This document shows positions 16,415-23,680 of a stretch of 32,864 nucleotides of DNA, piece after piece. Below the pieces are notes generated by a model that saw nothing but the letters and a program-made list of their open reading frames with translations, did not search any database and was not told the origin of the DNA. The position numbers and the translations under genes were made by a program. The first letter of the stretch is position 1; each line of letters begins with the position of its first letter. Source of the stretch: Saprospiraceae bacterium (GTDB lineage: Bacteria; Bacteroidota; Bacteroidia; Chitinophagales; Saprospiraceae); contig JANQZX010000047.1 of NCBI GenBank assembly GCA_030728245.1, forward strand, positions 1 to 32,864. The letters run 5' to 3'.

Positions 16415-18637
16415 ATGGAAACATTTTTGGTTGGTGTGCAGGAAGAACATAAAGTAGTTGAAACGGCTTATGAAGGGCTGATTCAATCTATCAGAGTTTC
16501 TATGGACGAAAAAGACCGTAAAAATATCAGAGAAGCTTATGAAATTGCCCTAAAAGCCCATGCTAATCAAAGAAGAAAATCGGGCGATCCATATATTTTA
16601 CATCCTATAGCCGTAGCAAGAATTTGTGCCGAGGAAATCGGATTAGGTCCAACGGGCATCATTTGTGCCCTTTTACATGACGTTGTAGAGGATACAGAAA
16701 TTACTTTATCTGAAATTGAAAATAAATTTGGCGTTCGTGTAGCTAAAATCGTAGATGGTCTCACAAAGCTTGATGCGGCATATAATGCAGAAAGTCACCA
16801 GGCGGAAAATTTCAAAAAGGTGCTTTCTACTTTGATTGATGATGTCAGGGTGGTGCTTATTAAAATGGCCGATAGGTTGCATAATATGCGGACCCTCGGA
16901 TTTATGGAACGTCATAAACAACTAAAAATAGCCGCTGAAACAAGTTATATATATGCTCCGTTGGCTCATAGGTTAGGGTTATATAACTTTAAAACAGAGT
17001 TTTTAGACCTCTGTATGAAAATAACAGATTCTGAGGTCTATCAGAATATTGCTAAAAAGCTGAATGAGACAAAAAAAGATAGAGAAAATTATGTCAATAA
17101 ATTTATTGCGCCATTAAAGGAAAAATTAAATGAACTTGGTTTTGCTTATCGAATTTTTGGTCGGCCTAAATCTATCTATTCTATTTGGAATAAAATAAGG
17201 ACTAAAAAGGTAGAGTTTGAGGAAGTTTATGATTTATTCGCCGTCCGAATCATCATCGATGTACCCGCAGAAAAAGAACGAATAAGTTGTTGGCAAGCTT
17301 ATTCTGTAGTAACCGATGTCCATACGCCTATCGCAGATAGATTAAAAGACTGGATTACCACACCGAAATCTAATGGTTATGAGTCATTGCACACTACGGT
17401 GATTGGACCCGGTGGTCGCTTTGTTGAAGTCCAGATTCGTACTGAACGGATGGATGAAATTTCGGAAAAGGGCTATGCCGCACACTGGAAATATAAAGGG
17501 ATATCCTCTCAGCCAGATGTTTATGAACGTTGGTTAGATTCTGTAAGGGAAACCATAGAAAACCCCTCTGCCAATGCTATTGAGTTTTTAGTAGATTTTC
17601 GAGCCAATAGTCTGTTTAAGGAAGAGGTTTATATTTATACGCCTAAAGGGGATGTTCAGTTGCTTCCGGCAGGTTCTACAGCGCTTGATTTTGCTTTTCA
17701 CATACATACCGATATTGGGTATCATTGTACTTCAATAAGGGTAAATAATAAGTTGGTTCCTTTTGGTAAAGTATTGAAAAATGGAGACCAGATACAAGTC
17801 CATACGGCAAAAAATCAGAAACCCTCGGAAGATTGGTTGAAGATGACCACGACGGGTAAAGCGCAGGCCAAAATAAGGTCTGCAATGAAGGAGGAAAGAA
17901 AAAGAAAAGGCGAAATAGGAAAGGAATATTTAGAAAGGAAGTTAAAAAATCTGAAAGTTGAATTTGAGGAATCTTTAGAACTGATTTTAAAGGTATTCGA
18001 TTACAAATCTTCCGTTGATCTTTATTTCGATATAGCTACTGAAACCAGAGATATTCAGGATATTTTTAAACGTTTTCATGTTGACGCTGGCAAATTAAAA
18101 GAAATTTCAGCCCCTTTTGTTTTTCCCGAGTTGGATAAACAGGCTGCAGATAAGAAAACGCCTGTTAAACCCTCGGAGAAACCCAAGCTATTGGTCAATG
18201 GGGAGTCAGCAGAACAATATGAATATAGTCTGGCAAATTGTTGTAATCCACTTCCCGGTGATGATATTTTTGCTTTTCTAACTCATAATGTTGGACTAAA
18301 AATTCATAGAAGTTCCTGCCCTAATGCTGCGCACTTAATGGTGAATTATGGTTATAGAATTTTGTCTGCTTCATGGCAGCAATCTAATGCCGAGGTGAAT
18401 TTTATCGCAGAAATTAAAATAATAGGCGTAGATAGTGGCCCAGGCGTAATAGAACAGCTTTCTCACCAGATTTCTTCACAATTAGGCCTGAATATTCGCT
18501 CTATGGCCATTGAAGGTGACGAGGGTTACTTTGAGTGCAGGCTTAAAATAATAATTAAAAATACGGACCAGCTTCACATGGTTATTAAATCTTTACAGGC
18601 GCTCGATAATATTTCTTCGGTGGTTAGGCTAGATTGA
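16415..18637 (+). CDS. rel: bifunctional (p)ppGpp synthetase/hydrolase, RelA/SpoT family
   Basis: This encodes 740 residues, the full long-form length. The HD hydrolase domain has intact LLHDVVEDTE (H88, D89, E92, D93), so it should degrade (p)ppGpp. The synthetase domain has GRPKSIYSIWNKI, VYDLFAVRII, PKSNGYESLHTTV and VEVQIRTERMDEISEKGYAAHWKYK. The TGS domain follows (VYIYTPKGDVQLLPAGSTALDFAFHIHTDIG). The C-terminal cysteine segment NCCNPLPGDDIFAF...HRSSCPN is the zinc-finger/RIS domain, and a final ACT domain covers about residues 665-740. It controls the stringent response in the cytoplasm, probably ribosome-bound. The Fur-family gene follows at 27 bases (using its ATG start), so the two may be co-transcribed. 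Confidence 0.95.
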   Translation: METFLVGVQEEHKVVETAYEGLIQSIRVSMDEKDRKNIREAYEIALKAHANQRRKSGDPYILHPIAVARICAEEIGLGPTGIICALLHDVVEDTEITLSEIENKFGVRVAKIVDGLTKLDAAYNAESHQAENFKKVLSTLIDDVRVVLIKMADRLHNMRTLGFMERHKQLKIAAETSYIYAPLAHRLGLYNFKTEFLDLCMKITDSEVYQNIAKKLNETKKDRENYVNKFIAPLKEKLNELGFAYRIFGRPKSIYSIWNKIRTKKVEFEEVYDLFAVRIIIDVPAEKERISCWQAYSVVTDVHTPIADRLKDWITTPKSNGYESLHTTVIGPGGRFVEVQIRTERMDEISEKGYAAHWKYKGISSQPDVYERWLDSVRETIENPSANAIEFLVDFRANSLFKEEVYIYTPKGDVQLLPAGSTALDFAFHIHTDIGYHCTSIRVNNKLVPFGKVLKNGDQIQVHTAKNQKPSEDWLKMTTTGKAQAKIRSAMKEERKRKGEIGKEYLERKLKNLKVEFEESLELILKVFDYKSSVDLYFDIATETRDIQDIFKRFHVDAGKLKEISAPFVFPELDKQAADKKTPVKPSEKPKLLVNGESAEQYEYSLANCCNPLPGDDIFAFLTHNVGLKIHRSSCPNAAHLMVNYGYRILSASWQQSNAEVNFIAEIKIIGVDSGPGVIEQLSHQISSQLGLNIRSMAIEGDEGYFECRLKIIIKNTDQLHMVIKSLQALDNISSVVRLD

Positions 18638-18664
18638 TTAATTTTGCTAAATAATACAAAGGTT

Positions 18665-19153
18665 ATGGTTGAGACAAAAACTACGAATGAAGTTTTTACA
18701 GAGGTAAAAAGAATATTTACCGCGTTTCTGGAACAACAGAATCAGCGGAAGACACCGGAAAGATTCGCTATTTTAGAGGAAATTTACCATAGAACGGATC
18801 ATTTTGATGCCGAAGCACTTTATATCCACATGAAAAATCAAAGTTATAGGGTGAGTAGGGCTACGGTGTATAATACCCTGGAACTATTGGTTCATTGCGA
18901 TCTGGTGAAGCGTCATCAGTTTGGAAAAAATCTTGCTCAGTACGAAAAATCTTTTGGCTTCAAACAACACGATCACTTAATCTGTCTGGATTGTAGTAAG
19001 GTGCTTGAGTTTTGTGACCCAAGAATTCAACAAATAAAAACGATGATGGGTGAACTTCTTCACTTTAAAATTGCGCATCATTCCCTAAATCTTTATGGAC
19101 ATTGTGATGGCGCTTGTGACAAAAACAAGAAAAACTTACCTACTTCGGCTTAA
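18665..19153 (+). CDS. Fur-family transcriptional regulator
   Basis: This encodes 162 residues from the ATG at 18665; an in-frame TTG at 18644 would add seven residues and is less likely. The winged-helix part has RKTPERFAILEEIY and YRVSRATVYNTLELLV, the recognition helix. The metal and dimer part has HDHLICLDC (H102, H104, C107, C110) and a second cysteine pair C147/C151. The second pair is spaced CxxxC rather than the usual CxxC, which is odd but was checked codon by codon. The family represses genes in response to Fe, Zn, Mn or peroxide; the metal cannot be told from sequence. It sits 27 bases after rel, and its last 18 bases overlap the end of the convergent EamA gene. Confidence 0.9.
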   Translation: MVETKTTNEVFTEVKRIFTAFLEQQNQRKTPERFAILEEIYHRTDHFDAEALYIHMKNQSYRVSRATVYNTLELLVHCDLVKRHQFGKNLAQYEKSFGFKQHDHLICLDCSKVLEFCDPRIQQIKTMMGELLHFKIAHHSLNLYGHCDGACDKNKKNLPTSA

Positions 19154-20032
19154 ATAAACGCCAAATAAAATCAAAAACATTCCGGCAAAATTCCACCAAC
19201 CCATTATTTCTCCGTCTAAAAATCCCCACATCATAGCCACTAATGGCATCATATAGGCTACCATAGAGCCAAAAAGGGGCGACGTTTGCTGAATGAGCTC
19301 GAAAAATATAACAGAAGCTAATACGGTGCTTACCAGGGATAAAAAGAAAATGTAACCCACCGCTTGCCATGCTCCAGGCTGAACACTCAAAATTTCTGTG
19401 AAATTGGTGAATCCAATGAGATAAATAAATAAGGGCACGCCAGTTAACCCAAATGAGTAAATACTAATTTGAAAACTTGGCATTCCTTTCAGTTTTGTAC
19501 CCACTACGTTCGTTCCAGTACCATATAATAAAGCGGCAATAACCACTAATATGCCCCAGCGTACTTCTCCTTCTGGCATGAAAATCGACCCTTGTGTAAG
19601 CAATAAATAAGCGCCGGCAAGACCCAGTATTACGCCAAATATTCTAAGCCAAGCAAAAGGTAAATCAAAAAATAAAATACCTAGAAATAAAGTAAATAAC
19701 GGAGTCAGTGAATTCAATATACCAGCCATGGATGAACTGATATGCATTTGTGCATTGGCAAACAAAAATGCTGGAATCGTACTACTTGCCAGTCCAACAA
19801 AAATAATTAAATGAACCTTGCTCCAGTCAAATTTTTTAACCTGTAATATCATAAAGGGTAAAAATATTAATCCTGACATCCCCATACGCAAGCTGGCAAC
19901 CTGTTCGGGCGGAAAAACACTCAGACCTTTTTTTATTAATATGAAGGATGTCCCCCAAATCAAACTTAAAATGAATAACGTCAGATAGGCTCTACCTTTC
20001 GAAATCGCAGTGGGAAATAATATCCTTTTCAT
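19136..20032 (-). CDS. EamA/DMT-family transporter
   Basis: This encodes 298 residues from the ATG at 20032; a TTG at 20056 would add eight residues without extra support. Ten hydrophobic segments can be counted in two halves of five, the usual duplicated EamA layout. SLIWGTSFILIKKGL and ASLRMGMSGLIFLPFMIL mark the first half; SLVSTVLASVIFFELIQQTSPLFGSMVAYMMPLVAMMWG marks the second. It is an inner-membrane exporter or permease of small metabolites; the substrate is not predictable. The 3' end overlaps the convergent Fur-family gene by 18 bases. metF lies divergently upstream. Confidence 0.92.
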   Translation of the reverse strand: MKRILFPTAISKGRAYLTLFILSLIWGTSFILIKKGLSVFPPEQVASLRMGMSGLIFLPFMILQVKKFDWSKVHLIIFVGLASSTIPAFLFANAQMHISSSMAGILNSLTPLFTLFLGILFFDLPFAWLRIFGVILGLAGAYLLLTQGSIFMPEGEVRWGILVVIAALLYGTGTNVVGTKLKGMPSFQISIYSFGLTGVPLFIYLIGFTNFTEILSVQPGAWQAVGYIFFLSLVSTVLASVIFFELIQQTSPLFGSMVAYMMPLVAMMWGFLDGEIMGWWNFAGMFLILFGVYLSRSR

Positions 20033-20146
20033 AAATTTTGAAGAAATTTGGCGCAAATTAACTTTTCTTTGCAGATGTTGTTAACTTTTATACCTTTAAA
20101 TGGTTCATTCTGTTTCGGTATTCCTTTTTATTAGACAATTATTTTT

Positions 20147-21103
20147 ATGAAAGTAACGGATTATTTAAAAAATGCAGGCAATAATACGCTGATCTCCTTT
20201 GAAGTTCTACCGCCGCTAAAAGGGAGTGGTATGCAGGATATTTTTAATCTTTTAGATCCATTGATGGAGTTTAAGCCCCCTTTTATTGATGTTACATATC
20301 ACAGGGAGGAATATATTTATAAAAAGCAGGATTCGGGCTATTACGAAAAAACGGCCATAAGAAAAAGACCCGGAACGGTGGGTATTTGTGCTGCCATAAT
20401 GCATCGATATGAGGTGGATGCCGTTCCACATCTCATCTGCGGTGGCTTTAACAGAGAGGATACAGAAAATGCGCTCATTGATTTAAATTTTCTTGAAATA
20501 AATAATGTCCTTGCCTTACGGGGTGATGCACTGCAATTTGACTCTAAATTTGTTCCTGAACCAGGTGGAAATGCTTATGCGCTCGATTTGGTTAAGCAAG
20601 TAGATGATATGAATCATGGTCGATATTTAGATGAAAATATTGAAAATGGACAAAAAACTGATTTTTGTATTGGTATTGCCGGCTATCCGGAAAAACATTT
20701 TGAGGCCCCAAATATGGAAAGTGATCTCTCTTTTATAAAACAAAAGGTTGAGGCTGGTGCAGATTATATCGTTACTCAAATGTTCTTCGATAACAAAAAA
20801 TATTTTGAATATGTTGAAAGTTGCAGAAATGCGGGTATTCATATTCCTATTGTACCGGGTTTAAAACCAATGACGAAACTGTACCAGCTCAGTTCTATTC
20901 CCCGGCATTTTTATATTAATCTTCCGGAAGATTTAGTTTCAGCTTTCCTTTCTGCAAAAACGATGGAGGCTAAACGTCAGGTGGGCATAGAATGGTGTGT
21001 TGCGCAAAGTCAGGAGCTTAAAGCAGCAGGAGTTCCTTGTTTACATTATTACACTATGGGTGATGTTGATACCATTAAAAAAATTGCGGAATCCGTATTT
21101 TAA
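20147..21103 (+). CDS. metF: 5,10-methylenetetrahydrofolate reductase MetF
   Basis: This encodes 318 residues. LISFEVLPP at the start is the family FE.xPP motif (strand and flavin/catalytic site). VDVTYHRE-like FIDVTYHR, PHLICGGF, NVLALRGD, FCIGIAGYPEKH, KVEAGADYIVTQMFFDN and IPIVPGLKPM follow in the normal order. The TIM-barrel enzyme uses FAD to reduce methylene-THF to methyl-THF for methionine synthesis in the cytoplasm. The length is slightly above the E. coli protein (about 296), owing to an insertion near residues 150-175, as is common in Bacteroidota. It is followed at 48 bases by the M14 peptidase gene, with no terminator seen. All key motifs are intact. Confidence 0.95.
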   Translation: MKVTDYLKNAGNNTLISFEVLPPLKGSGMQDIFNLLDPLMEFKPPFIDVTYHREEYIYKKQDSGYYEKTAIRKRPGTVGICAAIMHRYEVDAVPHLICGGFNREDTENALIDLNFLEINNVLALRGDALQFDSKFVPEPGGNAYALDLVKQVDDMNHGRYLDENIENGQKTDFCIGIAGYPEKHFEAPNMESDLSFIKQKVEAGADYIVTQMFFDNKKYFEYVESCRNAGIHIPIVPGLKPMTKLYQLSSIPRHFYINLPEDLVSAFLSAKTMEAKRQVGIEWCVAQSQELKAAGVPCLHYYTMGDVDTIKKIAESVF

Positions 21104-21151
21104 TATTATATTAGAATGTCCTATTAGTTCATCTTCCTAATTACTGTCTTT

Positions 21152-23680
21152 ATGTCATTTATTCGACCTTTTATGCTGAAGTGTATTATCTCTTTTCTTT
21201 TTATTTTAGGGATAAATGCTTCGCTTTTCTCACAGCTAAAATCGCCATATAATTTCCTTTCTAATCGATTTGGAGAAGAGTTTACACCGCATGAATCTCT
21301 GGTTGAGTATGTTAAACACGTTGCTGACAATAGTTCTCAGGTGAAACTGATAGAATACGGTCGTTCTACAGAGAATAGACCCTTATTATTAACTTTCATT
21401 TCAACGCCTGAAAATCTGGCTAACCTGGAACAAATCAGGACTAATAATCAGAGAAGAGCGGGTTTACTCCCTGGGAAAACAGACCCTAAATGGGACAATC
21501 TTTCCATTGTCTGGCTAAGTTTTGGTGTCCATGGAAATGAGGCATCTTGTTCTGAAACGGCCATGATTACTCTTTTTGAATTGGCCAGTGCTTCAGATGA
21601 TAATATTAAGAAACAACTGAAAAATACACTGGTTATCTTAGACCCGAGCTTGAATCCGGATGGATATTCCAGATATACTCATTGGTACAAGCAAGTGGCT
21701 AATAAAACACCTGATGTACGGCCTGAAAGTAGGGAACACCAGGAACCATGGCCAAGAGGAAGGCCAAATCATTATTATTTTGATCTTAACAGAGATTGGG
21801 CCTGGCAAACACAAGTGGAAACGCAGCAGCGCGCAGTACAATATTTGAGTTGGATGCCTCAAATTCATGCCGATTTTCACGAACAAGGCTATTCCAGTCC
21901 TTATTATTTCGCTCCGGCAGCTAATCCATATCATAGTTATGTGACAAAATGGCAAAAGGATTTTCAATTTCAAATTGGTAAAAATCACGCCAGGTACTTC
22001 GATGCAAATGGATGGCTTTATTTTACCAGAGAAGTTTTTGACTTACTATATCCAAGTTATGGCGATACTTATCCAACGTATAACGGGGCCATTGGAATGA
22101 CTTACGAGCAAGGAGGCATTGGAGCTGGTCTGGCTATCCTTCTGCCAAATGGCGATACGTTGAGATTGTCTGATCGAATAGCTCATCATAAAACAACTGC
22201 TCTTTCTACCGTTGAAATGGCCGCAAACAATGCCGCCAGATTAAATGCAGAATTCGCCGCTTTCTTTAAGAAATCGTCGGAGAATCCTACTGGGATGTAT
22301 AAAACTTATGTAATAAAAAAGTCGGCCATCCCAGATCGGTTAAAAAGATTCTGTGCTTTACTCGATAAAAATGGCATCAGTTACGGCACTGCTTCAAAGA
22401 AAATGAATGTGTCGGCTTATCAATATGAAACTGGTAAGAATTCTTCTCTCGAAATAGAATCGGGAGATTTGATGATCAATGCTTGTCAACCAAGAGGTAT
22501 GATGGCGCAAATTTTACTCGACCCGGAAGTGGAGGTTCAAGATTCAAATACTTACGATATCACGGCCTGGTCTCTTATTTATGCTTATGGACTACCTGGG
22601 TTTGCCACTCAAACCTGTATAGAGCCTGAGGTGAAAGGTTTTGTTTTCGATAAACCCGCTGCACTCAATACAAAAAGTAATTATGCCTATTTGGTGAAAT
22701 GGGAATCCTTGGAGCAAGCGGTATTTCTAACTAATGTCCTTAAAATGGGGGTTCAGGTAAGAGTGGCCAACGAGCCTTTTTTAGTTGAAGATCAGTCTTA
22801 TGATAGGGGCACTTTAGTGATAACCAGAGGAGATAATCCTAAAATATCAAATTTAGCAGATATAATTTCCGCTACGGCCAGTGAAAATAAAATCAAAGTA
22901 ACTTCTGTTGCCACGGGCTTTGCCAACGCAGGAAGTGATCTGGGTTCAAGTAATTTTCAGTTACTGAAATCGCCCAACGTAGCGGTTTTAGGAGGTGAAC
23001 AGGCTAATGCTAATGATCTGGGGCATCTTTGGTTCTATTTAGAACAGGAATTGAATATGTCTGTGGCTATTTTGGATGTTGCAAGAATGGACAGATATAA
23101 TCTAGATGCTTATAATGTCATCATTGTTCCCGAGGGTTATTTCCGATTTTCAGATAATATGCTAAGTTCTTTCACCACTTGGGTAAGAAAAGGGGGAAGA
23201 TTAATTATACTGGGTGATGCTTTGTCCCTCGTAAGCGGTAAATCGGGATTTGCACTGAAAAATAATGAGGAGGATGCTTCAAAATCAACGGTTAAAAATA
23301 TAGTATTGTCTGATTACACAGGGGATGATCGCAGGGAATTAAGCGAAGGCACACCTGGAGCTATCTTTAAAGTAAAATTAGATAATTCTCACCCTCTAGC
23401 TTACGGACAGTCAGAAACCTATTTTTCATTGAAGACGACGAATACTACGTTTAAACTGAGTGGTGAAAATGCCTATAACATAGGTATTACAGATAAGTCG
23501 TTCAAACCAAGTGGCTATGTTGGCTATAAGGCTTTGGAAAAATTTAAAGAATCTTTGGTTATAGGTGCCGAGTCAGTGGGGCAGGGCAGTATGGTTTATT
23601 ATGTTGATAATCTGCTTTTCAGGGATTTCTGGGATAATGGGAAATTTTTATTCAGTAACGCTTTGTTTTTTAGGTTCTAA
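21152..23680 (+). CDS. secreted M14-family zinc carboxypeptidase
   Basis: This encodes 842 residues. The signal peptide covers about residues 1-28 (MLKCIISFLFILGINASLFSQ); Met8 is an alternative start. The peptidase domain has HGNE (zinc ligands H127 and E130), DLNRDW (substrate-binding N/R), QIHADFHEQG with H239/H243 (third zinc ligand) and TYEQGG with E319 as the likely catalytic glutamate. It therefore looks active. Residues of about 360-842 form a large C-terminal region with a class I glutamine amidotransferase-like fold suggestion (NVAVLGGEQANANDLGHLWFYLEQEL, VIIVPEGYF), as in related Bacteroidota proteins. No T9SS domain is present at the end. The last 44 bases overlap the next protease gene. 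Confidence 0.9.
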   Translation: MSFIRPFMLKCIISFLFILGINASLFSQLKSPYNFLSNRFGEEFTPHESLVEYVKHVADNSSQVKLIEYGRSTENRPLLLTFISTPENLANLEQIRTNNQRRAGLLPGKTDPKWDNLSIVWLSFGVHGNEASCSETAMITLFELASASDDNIKKQLKNTLVILDPSLNPDGYSRYTHWYKQVANKTPDVRPESREHQEPWPRGRPNHYYFDLNRDWAWQTQVETQQRAVQYLSWMPQIHADFHEQGYSSPYYFAPAANPYHSYVTKWQKDFQFQIGKNHARYFDANGWLYFTREVFDLLYPSYGDTYPTYNGAIGMTYEQGGIGAGLAILLPNGDTLRLSDRIAHHKTTALSTVEMAANNAARLNAEFAAFFKKSSENPTGMYKTYVIKKSAIPDRLKRFCALLDKNGISYGTASKKMNVSAYQYETGKNSSLEIESGDLMINACQPRGMMAQILLDPEVEVQDSNTYDITAWSLIYAYGLPGFATQTCIEPEVKGFVFDKPAALNTKSNYAYLVKWESLEQAVFLTNVLKMGVQVRVANEPFLVEDQSYDRGTLVITRGDNPKISNLADIISATASENKIKVTSVATGFANAGSDLGSSNFQLLKSPNVAVLGGEQANANDLGHLWFYLEQELNMSVAILDVARMDRYNLDAYNVIIVPEGYFRFSDNMLSSFTTWVRKGGRLIILGDALSLVSGKSGFALKNNEEDASKSTVKNIVLSDYTGDDRRELSEGTPGAIFKVKLDNSHPLAYGQSETYFSLKTTNTTFKLSGENAYNIGITDKSFKPSGYVGYKALEKFKESLVIGAESVGQGSMVYYVDNLLFRDFWDNGKFLFSNALFFRF

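Noticed and set aside
23565-23636. Longer start for the Lys-C-type protease
   Set aside because: The added residues lie fully inside the M14 reading region, and the signal peptide fits the ATG at 23637 better.
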